Of a stretch of DNA of 64,000 nt, positions 18,102 to 25,641 are shown in pieces. Each line of letters begins with the position of its first letter. The first letter of the stretch is position 1. The DNA lies in the NCBI RefSeq assembly GCF_019880245.1, contig NZ_CP082286.1, positions 762,521 to 826,520 of the forward strand. Direction: 5' to 3'. The notes beneath the pieces were generated by a model. It was given only the letters and a program-made list of their open reading frames with translations, ran no database searches and was not told the origin of the DNA. Position numbers and translations under genes: made by a program. This DNA is from Halobaculum roseum (lineage in GTDB: Archaea > Halobacteriota > Halobacteria > Halobacteriales > Haloferacaceae).

Positions 18102-19385
18102 TCAGTTGGAGACTGCGTCGACGAAGCCCTGCGTGGCGGCGTCGACGTTGTACGGTCCGGAGAACTCGCTGGAGATCACGTCGTTCAGCGAGGACCGCTG
18201 GTCGGCCGTGATACCCAGACCGTGCTGGATGTTCGGCGGGCGCTGATCGGCGTCGGCGAAGTCCTCCGCCGTCTGTTGGAGGTACGGGCCGAACTCGGAC
18301 ATGTCGACGTCCGTCCGCGTCGGGATGGATCCCTTGAACTGGTTGAACGCGACCTGCGCGGCCTCGCCGCCGACGAACTCCAGCCACGTCCGCGTGCTCT
18401 CGGGGCTCGGGTTGTTCGACGGGTACAGGAACGAGTCGAAGTGGAGGGTGTACATGCCCTCGGTGCCGGGGAACGTCTTGAAGCCCCAGTCGGACTCGTA
18501 CTCGAAGTCCTCCGCGTTGCGGTACGCTCCCGCCGCCCAGTTACCCTGGTGGATGAACGCGGCGTTGCCCTCGATGATGTTCTGGTTCGACTCCGTCAGC
18601 CCGATCGAGGCTGCGTCCTCGTTGATGTAGTTCTCGAGGATCGTCGCGAGCGACTCGAAGGCGCTCCGGATCGCGTCCTCCGAGGGACTCCCCTCGACGA
18701 AGTTCATGTACTCGTCGTAGCCGGCCTGTCCGAGCAGGACGGCCGCGAACAGCTGCGTCGTCGTCCACGTGCCGCTGGCGCCGTGGGTCATCGGGGTCGC
18801 GTCCGTCTCGCTGGCGACCGTCTCCAGCGCGTCGACGAGCGCGGAGACGCTGGTGAGCGAGTCGGGGTCGACGCCGGCCTCCTCGACGACCGAGGTGTTG
18901 TAGAACAGGCAGTTCAGCCGGTGCGAGCCCAGCGGGACGGCACGGAAGGCGCCGTCGTACTGGTGGAGGTCGACGGCCTCCTGCACGTGGCTGTCGGTGA
19001 AGCCGGTCTCCTCCCAGAGGTCGGAGATGTCGCCGAGCACGCCCTCGTAGCGGCCGAGGTTGGGGCCCGGCCAGTTGGCGAAGGAGCTCGGCGGGTTGTC
19101 GTTCTGCAGCCGGTTGGCGACGACGGCGTCCAGGTTCTGGTTGCCGCCCCCGCCGATGGGGTTCATGTCGAGTTCCGTGTCCGGATACTCCTCGTTGAAC
19201 GCCTCCTCCAACGCATCGGCGGCCGTCGCGCCGTCGCCGCCGGTCCAGCCGTGCAGCACCTCGACGGGACCGCCGCCTCCGCCGCCGCCGATACCCGAAC
19301 AGCCGGCCAGTCCGACCATGCCGGCCGCCCCGAGGGCGCCGGCGCCTTTCACTACGTCTCGTCGGTTGAGTTCCGTGTCCTTCAT
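18102..19385 (-). CDS. Sugar-binding lipoprotein of a CUT1 ABC importer
   Basis: 427 aa. The N-terminus has a twin-arginine signal (LNRRDVVKGAGALG) and a lipobox (LAGC), so it is probably a TAT-exported lipoprotein. The mature protein is a type-2 extracellular solute-binding protein (family 1): VEVLHGWTGGDGATAADALE, later HQGNWAAGAYRN and an Asn/Pro-rich ligand-side region. Haloarchaeal relatives bind glucose or other sugars; the ligand here is not determinable. A Shine-Dalgarno-like GGAGG lies 7 nt before the ATG, so this mRNA probably has a leader, unlike most genes in the window. Confidence 0.9.
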   Translation of the reverse strand: MKDTELNRRDVVKGAGALGAAGMVGLAGCSGIGGGGGGGPVEVLHGWTGGDGATAADALEEAFNEEYPDTELDMNPIGGGGNQNLDAVVANRLQNDNPPSSFANWPGPNLGRYEGVLGDISDLWEETGFTDSHVQEAVDLHQYDGAFRAVPLGSHRLNCLFYNTSVVEEAGVDPDSLTSVSALVDALETVASETDATPMTHGASGTWTTTQLFAAVLLGQAGYDEYMNFVEGSPSEDAIRSAFESLATILENYINEDAASIGLTESNQNIIEGNAAFIHQGNWAAGAYRNAEDFEYESDWGFKTFPGTEGMYTLHFDSFLYPSNNPSPESTRTWLEFVGGEAAQVAFNQFKGSIPTRTDVDMSEFGPYLQQTAEDFADADQRPPNIQHGLGITADQRSSLNDVISSEFSGPYNVDAATQGFVDAVSN

Positions 19386-19432
19386 TATCGTTCCTCCGTG
19401 CGTGGAGCCATCTCACGGTATCCGGAGCGGGT

Positions 19433-19441
19433 ACTTAAGGC
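19433..19441 (-). promoter_or_regulatory. TATA-like box of the sugar ABC operon
   Basis: CCTTAAGTA on the minus strand, about 50 nt before the ATG at 19385. Initiation ~25 nt downstream would leave a leader of some 20 nt that includes the GGAGG ribosome-binding site. Confidence 0.5.
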
Positions 19442-19475
19442 TTGCCGATATTTACTCCCGTCCGAATGAAAATGT

Positions 19476-19495
19476 GGTACAACGGGCGTTGTACC
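19476..19495. promoter_or_regulatory. Palindromic candidate operator of the sugar ABC operon
   Basis: Perfect inverted repeat: 8-bp arms GGTACAAC and GTTGTACC around a 4-bp spacer. It lies about 40 bp upstream of the TATA-like box of the leftward sugar operon, a position typical for an archaeal activator site. The cognate regulator is not obvious in the window. Confidence 0.5.
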
Positions 19496-19586
19496 TCCCG
19501 ATCTCGGGAGCCCCGGGGGGAGCGTCGGGCCGACGGTGGCGATGTACCGACGGCGCCGACGGGTCGAACCCGGTCGGCAGTCGCGG

Positions 19587-21974
19587 TCAGTCGTCCGTCC
19601 CGTCCGTCGACGCGTCCGGAACCGGTTCGTCGGTTCCGGCGAGCGCGTTCAGCAGGGTGACTGCTTCGGGCTTCGAGAGCGGCTCGTTCGCGTTGCCGCA
19701 GTGGGGCGACTGGACGCAGGCGGGACAGCCGTCCGCGCAGTCACAGGCGGCGATCAGCCGAGCCGTGCGCGCGAGCAGGCGATCGGCGTCGCGGTACGAC
19801 GCGCGCGTCAGCCCCACGCCGCCGGGGTAGCCGTCGTAGATGAACACGGTCGACTGGCCGGTGTGGGGGTGAAACGGCGTCGAGACGCCGCCGATGTCCG
19901 CGCGGTCGCACAGGAGATCCAGCGGCATGAGCGAGATGGAGCCGTGCTCGGCGGCGTGGATCCCCCCGTTGAAGCCCGCGTCGCCCCGCCCGGCCCCGGC
20001 CGCTACCTCTCGCATCTCCCCCTCCACGTCCGCGGGGACCGTGTAGTACAGCGCCCGCGTCCGCAACTCCGTCTCCGGGAGGTCCAGCGCCTCCGAGCCG
20101 ATCGTCTCGCCCGTGGAGCCGTCTTTGCGCTCGAAGCCGGTGATCTGCTCGGTCACGGTCACGTCCGCGAACCGGACCTCGGTGTCCTCGCGCGCCGCGA
20201 GCGGGCGCGAGCGCAGGTCCTCGTTCACGACCACGTCCTTGTCGGTCAGTACGCGGGTGTAGTAGTCGGCCCACGTCGGCCGGAGGCGAGCCACGTCCCG
20301 ATCGAGGTTCAACTCGTCGACCTCGTAGGTCTGTCCCTGGTGGTGGTAGACGGCGCCCGGATGGGCGTCGCGCAGGGCGTCGCCGAACGACAGCGACGCG
20401 ATCACGTCGTCGGTGCGGGCGTCCATGAGGTCGATCTCGCGGTCGTCGATCGTCCGGAGGCTCATCGAGTGCTGGGCGCTCCCGGGGCCGTCGTACGTCC
20501 AGCGCGGGCCCCGGGAAGTGTCCATCCGCTCCAGCGTTCCGTCCGCCTCCAGCGACTCGACGACCGACTCGAACGAGTCGCCGAAGTGCGAGGCGTCCTC
20601 GGGGCGGAGCCAGTTCTCGTCGGCCGCGCTGGCGACGTGACTCGGCAGGAGTTCGCCGTTCTCGGGGTCGACCATCGCGCGCTCGGGGTCGCCCTCGAAC
20701 AGGTCGTCCGGGTTCGTCATGAGGTACTGGTCGAGTTGGTCCTCGCCGCCGACCATGATCACGAGCGCGTCGTCGGTGCCGCGGCCGGCACGGCCCGCCT
20801 GCTGGAACGCCGACATCCGGGTTCCGGGGTAGCCGTCGAGGATCACGGCGTCGAGGCCACCCACGTCGACGCCGAGTTCGAGCGCGTTCGTCGACCACAC
20901 GCCGGCCACCTCGCCCGAGTGGAGCCCCGACTCGATCTCCCGGCGGCGCTCGTTCGTCAGGCTCGCCTGATACGCCTCGACGCGACCGGCGAGGTCGTGT
21001 TCGCCGCGCTGGCGCAGCTCCTTCGCCGAGTCGCTCGCGTACCGCTCGGCGGTCTGACGCGCGCGGGTGAACACGAGCGTCTGGAGGCCCTCCTGCACCA
21101 GGTCGCAGAAGAGTCGCTTCGTCTCGGTGTGGCTCGACCGCCGCCGGCCGGACTGCTGGTCGGCCTGCCGGCCCTCGTACTCCGGCGGGTTCCACAGCAG
21201 CCAGTGGCGCGGCCCGCGGGCGGAGGCGTCCTCGTCGACGAGCGTGAAGCCCGACTCGGGGCGAGCGGTCACCCGCGCGGCGTGCTCGACGGGGTTGCCG
21301 ATGGTCGCCGAGCAGCAGACGAACTGCGGGTCGGCGCCGTAGCGCTCGCAGATCCGGTTGAGCCGTCGCATGACGAGCGCGACGTGGCTGCCGAACACGC
21401 CGCGGTAGCCGTGCACCTCGTCGATGACAACGGTTTCGAGCGAGCCGAAGAACCACTCCCAGTGCTTGTACGCCCACGGGAGCAGCCCGTAGTGGAGCAT
21501 GTCGGGGTTCGAGAGGAGAACCGTCGGCTGTCGGTCGCGCACGTCGCGCTTTTCAGACTTCGACAGGCGGCCCGTGTACTGGTCGACGGAGACGCGGGAG
21601 CCGAACCCGAGCCCGTGGGCCAGCTCCGAGAGCGTCTCCTCCTGGTCGGCGATGAGCGCGTTCTGCGGCGCGAGATACAGCGTCCGGCCGCCGTGGTCCA
21701 TCGCGCGCTCGAAGGCGGGCACGGTGTACGCGAGCGACTTCCCGCTGGCGGTCCGGGTGGCGAGCACCACGTCGTCGCCGTCGCGGACGGCCTCGACCGC
21801 CCGCGCCTGATGGTCGTACAGCGAGTCGATCCCCTCGTCTGCGAGCGCGCTCGCGAGCCGCGGCTCCAAGTCCACGTCGGCGAGGGCGGCCTCACGGCCG
21901 GGAAGCGTCCGCCGGTCCGCGATCTGTCCCTCGTAGTAGGGGCGCGATCGGAGCCACTCGACGGTGTCGTCCAC
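19587..21974 (-). CDS. MrfA/Hrq1-type superfamily 2 DNA helicase with C-terminal DUF1998
   Basis: 795 aa. Helicase core: Q-like DHQARAVEAV, motif I ATRTASGKSLAY, motif II VIDEVHGYRG (DEVH), motif III CSATIGNP, then the C-terminal RecA domain with motif V STNALELGVDVGGLD and motif VI QQAGRAGRG. The end carries the four-cysteine cluster CDCADGCPACVQSPHC characteristic of MrfA (mitomycin repair factor A) and Hrq1 relatives. These are 3'-5' helicases implicated in interstrand-crosslink and mitomycin damage repair. It is followed by an unknown Mrr-like gene and, divergently, a DNA alkyltransferase, giving a repair-flavoured neighbourhood. Confidence 0.9.
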   Translation of the reverse strand: MDDTVEWLRSRPYYEGQIADRRTLPGREAALADVDLEPRLASALADEGIDSLYDHQARAVEAVRDGDDVVLATRTASGKSLAYTVPAFERAMDHGGRTLYLAPQNALIADQEETLSELAHGLGFGSRVSVDQYTGRLSKSEKRDVRDRQPTVLLSNPDMLHYGLLPWAYKHWEWFFGSLETVVIDEVHGYRGVFGSHVALVMRRLNRICERYGADPQFVCCSATIGNPVEHAARVTARPESGFTLVDEDASARGPRHWLLWNPPEYEGRQADQQSGRRRSSHTETKRLFCDLVQEGLQTLVFTRARQTAERYASDSAKELRQRGEHDLAGRVEAYQASLTNERRREIESGLHSGEVAGVWSTNALELGVDVGGLDAVILDGYPGTRMSAFQQAGRAGRGTDDALVIMVGGEDQLDQYLMTNPDDLFEGDPERAMVDPENGELLPSHVASAADENWLRPEDASHFGDSFESVVESLEADGTLERMDTSRGPRWTYDGPGSAQHSMSLRTIDDREIDLMDARTDDVIASLSFGDALRDAHPGAVYHHQGQTYEVDELNLDRDVARLRPTWADYYTRVLTDKDVVVNEDLRSRPLAAREDTEVRFADVTVTEQITGFERKDGSTGETIGSEALDLPETELRTRALYYTVPADVEGEMREVAAGAGRGDAGFNGGIHAAEHGSISLMPLDLLCDRADIGGVSTPFHPHTGQSTVFIYDGYPGGVGLTRASYRDADRLLARTARLIAACDCADGCPACVQSPHCGNANEPLSKPEAVTLLNALAGTDEPVPDASTDGTDD

Positions 21975-22001
21975 GGTGATCGCGGGTAGGGGCTGGCGCG
22001 C

Positions 22002-22496
22002 TTACCGGTTGCGGTCGTCGCCGTCGCCGTCCTCGCCGTCGCCGTCCTCCCCGTCCTCGCCGGCGGCCGCGGACGGGAGCGCGACGTCCGCGTCGCGGGC
22101 CAGCGCGACGAGCCCGACGCCGTCGTACACGTCAACCGGCGCGGACCGGGCACGGTCGACCGCGTCCGGCTCGACCTCGTCGACGGTCGCGAGCACGGCG
22201 AACGAAAGGCCCCGTTCGGCCGCGAGGGTCGCGAACTCCTCGACGTCGGCCTCGGTCACGGGAGTGCGGCGAAGGGCGACGACCGCCCGCTCGGGCGGAG
22301 CGTCCGACCGCTCGCGAACGAGCGACAGCTCGACGGTCCCGTCGGGGGTTACGGGCGCGACCGTCGCCTCGAACGCCGGCCAGATCCCGCCCAGCCGCTC
22401 GGCGAAGGCGGCGAACTCTCCGTCCGGGAGCGCGGCGAGTCGATCGGCCGGGTGGCGCACGTTCCGGGGTACGGTCCCCCCGGCGAAAAACCGCAT
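22002..22496 (-). CDS. Restriction endonuclease-like (Mrr-fold) protein, probably catalytically degenerate
   Basis: 164 aa. Order of elements in residues ~50-135 resembles the Mrr/PD-(D/E)xK fold: an acidic turn then strand (TPDGTVELSLVRER), a core strand VVALRRTPVTEADVEEFATL, helix, strand LSFAVLATVDEVEPDAVDRA and a final YDGVGLVALARD. In active Mrr proteins the core strand carries QxK; here it reads ALR, so cleavage activity is doubtful. The C-terminus is a low-complexity GEDGDG tail. It lies 27 nt upstream of the MrfA helicase in the same direction and is likely co-transcribed. Fold assignment is by eye and uncertain. Confidence 0.6.
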   Translation of the reverse strand: MRFFAGGTVPRNVRHPADRLAALPDGEFAAFAERLGGIWPAFEATVAPVTPDGTVELSLVRERSDAPPERAVVALRRTPVTEADVEEFATLAAERGLSFAVLATVDEVEPDAVDRARSAPVDVYDGVGLVALARDADVALPSAAAGEDGEDGDGEDGDGDDRNR

Positions 22497-22654
22497 CGGT
22501 CCCGGCTCGTCTCCTCCCGTCCCGATCCGTCCCGTCCGGTTCCGTGTCGCCGTCCCGAGCGACGACGAGTTCCCGGCCGCCGTCGTCGTGACTCGGCGCT
22601 CGTCGGTCCCCGTGTCGCCGCCGGGTTGATTACCTCACGGTCGTCACCCCTGGT

Positions 22655-23167
22655 ATGGACCCGACGGCGAAGCGGGCGGAATACGACGACCCGGTGACGG
22701 TCGCGGTCCCCGGCGGCCGGCTCACGCTCGACGCGTCGTACGTCGACGCCGAGGCGGAGGAGATCAGGGGGCAGGCGCGCGAGTACCGCGAGGGAACCCG
22801 GACGGCGTTCGACCTCGACGTCCGGTATCCCGACGGCTTCACCGGCCGGGTGATGGGCGCGATGGCGGCGATCCCGTACGGCGAGACGCGGACCTACGGC
22901 GACCTCGCCGACGACCTCGACAACGCGCCCCAGCCGGTCGGCGCCGCCTGCGGGCGCAACCCGGTCCCGCTCGTCGTCCCGTGCCACCGCGTCGTCGCCG
23001 CCGACGGGCTCGGCGGCTTCTCCGCGGACGGCGGCCCCGAACTCAAGCGCCACCTGCTCGATCACGAGCGCAGCGACTCCGTGCAGGTCACCCTCGGCGA
23101 CGCCGACACCGGGGTCGACGCCGACACCGATGTCGACGGCGGTGGCGACGCGGACGCACAGCCGTGA
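22655..23167 (+). CDS. ogt: Methylated-DNA-protein-cysteine S-methyltransferase
   Basis: 170 aa suicide repair enzyme that transfers alkyl groups from O6-alkylguanine to its own cysteine. The active site PCHRVV is near residue 109, preceded by the helix-turn-helix region IPYGETRTYGDLA and followed by GLGGFSADGGPELKRHLL. The N-terminal ribonuclease-like domain is shortened, and the C-terminal 30 residues are an acidic Asp-Thr-rich tail. Its stop overlaps the next gene as GTGA, so the two are translationally coupled. Confidence 0.93.
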   Translation: MDPTAKRAEYDDPVTVAVPGGRLTLDASYVDAEAEEIRGQAREYREGTRTAFDLDVRYPDGFTGRVMGAMAAIPYGETRTYGDLADDLDNAPQPVGAACGRNPVPLVVPCHRVVAADGLGGFSADGGPELKRHLLDHERSDSVQVTLGDADTGVDADTDVDGGGDADAQP

Positions 23168-23646
23168 GCGACGCCGGTACCTACACGCTGGTGTTCGCCG
23201 TTCCCGAGGCGATCGCCGTCGAGGTCGGCGCGCTCGGCGGCCGGGAGCTTCCCGCTGGGGCGTACGCCTACACGGGGAGCGCGCTCGGCGCCGGCGGCTT
23301 CTCGCGCATCGACCGCCACCGCCGGGTCGCCGCCGGCGACCACGACGTGCGCCACTGGCACGTCGACTACCTCGGCGCCCACGACGCCGTCTCGTTGGCG
23401 ACGGTCGAGCGCCTCGGCGACGGCCGCGACGAGGAGTGCCGCCTCGCGCGGGCGGTCGCGACCGGGGCCGCGGACGGCGACCCGGTCCCCGGCTTCGGCG
23501 CCTCCGACTGCGACTGCCCGTCCCACCTCGCGCGGTTCGACGGCGTCGCGGCCGCGGAAGCAGCGGTGGCGACGGCGTACGACGAGCTTCGGGAGGTCGA
23601 GGAAGCCGATGAGAACCGTGCATCCGACGCGTCGAACGCGCGCTGA
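23164..23646 (+). CDS. GIY-YIG-like DUF123 protein
   Basis: 160 aa starting with GTG inside the ogt stop (4-nt overlap). The DUF123 signature is clear: TYTLVFAVP then GAYAYTGSALGAGGFSRIDRH, which corresponds to the GIY-YIG strands, RHWHVDYL, and GFGASDCDCPSHL. DUF123 is often found alone or fused to endonuclease III in archaea; a nuclease role in repair is suspected from the fold and from association with DNA-repair genes such as ogt here. C-terminal 25 residues are charged and probably disordered. Confidence 0.85.
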   Translation: MSDAGTYTLVFAVPEAIAVEVGALGGRELPAGAYAYTGSALGAGGFSRIDRHRRVAAGDHDVRHWHVDYLGAHDAVSLATVERLGDGRDEECRLARAVATGAADGDPVPGFGASDCDCPSHLARFDGVAAAEAAVATAYDELREVEEADENRASDASNAR

Positions 23647-23682
23647 CGGAGCGCTTTTGGGTGCGGCCCCGAACCCGGCGGT

Positions 23683-24834
23683 ATGTTCCCGCCGCTCGCG
23701 TACCTGCAGTGGATCGAGGGGCGTCCGGCCGCCGCCGAGCACGACCTCGGATCCAGCGACCTCCGACGCCCGCCCGCCGGCGACCCAGACGACCCCGTTC
23801 CGTCCCGACTGCGCGGGCGTTCCGCTCCCGAGTACGACCGATCGCTGCGCGAGCGCGTCGCCGCCGAGTACGACCTCGACGAGACGAACGTGCTGCTCAC
23901 CGCGGGGGCGACCCACGGCGGCTTCCTCGCGTCCGCGACCGCGGCGGCGCTCGCCCGCGAGCGCGACGGCGGAGACGACGGCCCCCGCCCATGGGCGCTC
24001 GTAGAGGCGCCGGGCTACGAACCGCTCGTCGAGACGCCGCGCGGGATCGGCAGCCGAGCCGCACGCTTCCGACGCCCCGGACCGACGTACGATCTCGACC
24101 CCGACCGCGTCGCGGCGGCGGCCGCCGACCTCGCGGGCCCGCTCGCGCACGTCACGGTCACCAACCGGCACAACCCGACGGGCGCCCTGACCGACCGCGC
24201 GACGCTCGCGGCGACCGCCGAGGTCGCCGCCGACCGCGGCGGCCACCTGCTCGTCGACGAGGTGTACGCGCCCTACACCGTCCGCGAGGGTGGCCAGGGA
24301 GGCAGTGCAGAGACAGCTACAAGCGACGGCGCCTTCGGCGGCCCGACGGGCGCCGGGCTGCCGGCGACGGTCACCGTCGGCTCGCTCACGAAGTTCCATG
24401 GGCTGGGCGGGCTCCGCGTCGGCTGGATCACCGGCCCCCAGGCGTTCGTCGAGCGCGCGCGGCTGGTGGAACACCACGTCCCCGCGCTCGCCGCGCCGAG
24501 CGTCGCGCTCGCGCGCCGATTTTTCGCCCACCGGGACGACCTCGTCGCCGACGCCCGCGAGCACTGCCGCCGGAACCACGAACTGCTCGCGGCGTTCCTC
24601 GACGGCCGCGACGACCTTGCCGGGTCCGTCGAACCGGGGTCGCCGTTCGCGTACCTCGAACACGAGCGCGCCGACGGCGACGCGGTGAGCGAGGCTGCGT
24701 GGGACGCCGGCGTGCTCGTCGTCCCCGGGCGCTTCTTCGGGCTGGACGACGGCGTCCGCGTCTCGCTGGGGCGGGCGCCCGACGACTGTGCGGCGGCGCT
24801 CGAGGCGTTCGGCCGGGTTCTTGACGGACTCTGA
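23683..24834 (+). CDS. PLP-dependent class I/II aminotransferase
   Basis: 383 aa fold-type I enzyme. Recognisable parts: LLTAGATHGGFLAS (PLP phosphate-contact region), the NRHNPTGALTD motif, LLVDEVYAPY with the ring-stacking Asp, and the Schiff-base lysine in GSLTKFHGLGGLRVGW. A Gly/Ser/Ala-rich insertion (near residues 204-222) separates the Asp and Lys motifs and is probably a loop expansion. Amino-acid substrate not predictable; aspartate/aromatic or valine-pyruvate-type are possible. It is 37 nt downstream of the DUF123 gene. Confidence 0.85.
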   Translation: MFPPLAYLQWIEGRPAAAEHDLGSSDLRRPPAGDPDDPVPSRLRGRSAPEYDRSLRERVAAEYDLDETNVLLTAGATHGGFLASATAAALARERDGGDDGPRPWALVEAPGYEPLVETPRGIGSRAARFRRPGPTYDLDPDRVAAAAADLAGPLAHVTVTNRHNPTGALTDRATLAATAEVAADRGGHLLVDEVYAPYTVREGGQGGSAETATSDGAFGGPTGAGLPATVTVGSLTKFHGLGGLRVGWITGPQAFVERARLVEHHVPALAAPSVALARRFFAHRDDLVADAREHCRRNHELLAAFLDGRDDLAGSVEPGSPFAYLEHERADGDAVSEAAWDAGVLVVPGRFFGLDDGVRVSLGRAPDDCAAALEAFGRVLDGL

Positions 24835-25005
24835 GGCCCCGTCGCGTCATCGTGCCGTCATGGGTTCGTCTGACGGATGTTTTTGTGACCACAAGTCAAC
24901 GAACTGTCGCAAGGAGGTCGCCGGAGTGCGAGTCCGCGACGCGGCGGGAGATCCGCCGTGTCAGCGATGTCGCGTCTCACAGGCGGCCCGGACCATGACC
25001 TTACG

Positions 25006-25305
25006 ATGACACGGAGATCAACGCTCGAAGAGACTGAAACCGACGAACGCGACGCGGCCGACCCGGCCCGGCACGGATCCCCTGTGTCGGCGGTCGTCCG
25101 CTCCTTCGCGGCGGTCGAGGACATCGACCCCGTGGAACTGAACACGACCCTCCAGGAAGTCGTCGACGCCGACGCGCTCGCGTCGCTCGCGCGCCACGAG
25201 GGGAGCGACTGGCGCCTCGAGTTCCCCCTCGGCGACCACGAGGTCGTCGTCGAGGGTGGCGGAACCGTCGTCGTCGACGACCGCGCCTTCCCGAACCAGT
25301 TTTGA
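25006..25305 (+). CDS. Stand-alone HalOD1 output-domain protein
   Basis: 99 aa. After a ~25-residue charged N-terminus it matches the HalOD1 pattern: SAVVRSFAAVEDIDPVELN, TTLQEVVDADALASL, and two closing strands with VVVEGGGTVVV. HalOD1 is a haloarchaeal output domain thought to act in signal transduction; the function of one-domain versions is unknown. A second HalOD1 protein is encoded in the mobile element at 50209-50490. Confidence 0.82.
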   Translation: MTRRSTLEETETDERDAADPARHGSPVSAVVRSFAAVEDIDPVELNTTLQEVVDADALASLARHEGSDWRLEFPLGDHEVVVEGGGTVVVDDRAFPNQF

Positions 25306-25373
25306 GTCCGGAGCGACGCGCACGACCGGCGTGACGGCCGTCGCGCGCCTTCCGGGGCGTCGGCCCGTCCGTG

Positions 25374-25565
25374 CTACTCCTCGTCGCCGCCGCGGTAGCC
25401 GCGACCGAACGAGTAGCCCGCGACGATCGCGAACACGGCGAACAGCCCGAGGAGGAACCCCACGGCACGGTCCGCGAACGGGACGCCGTCGAGCGATCCA
25501 GTGACATACAGCGCGGCGAGGATCGTGAGAAAGCCGAACAGCGGGAGGGCGGTGAGCCGGTTCAT
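25374..25565 (-). CDS. Small two-helix membrane protein, unknown
   Basis: 63 aa with two hydrophobic helices (LPLFGFLTILAALYV and FLLGLFAVFAIVAGYSFGRG) and a charged end GGDEE. Codon use is host-like. No recognised family; it lies between convergent HalOD1 and the dehydrogenase gene in the same direction as the latter. Confidence 0.65.
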   Translation of the reverse strand: MNRLTALPLFGFLTILAALYVTGSLDGVPFADRAVGFLLGLFAVFAIVAGYSFGRGYRGGDEE

Positions 25566-25641
25566 ACCGACGGCTGGGTACGACCCCTGTTAACAGTATC
25601 GCGGCGACGGGGAGTCCCGGCGACGTCGCACGGGACGGTGG

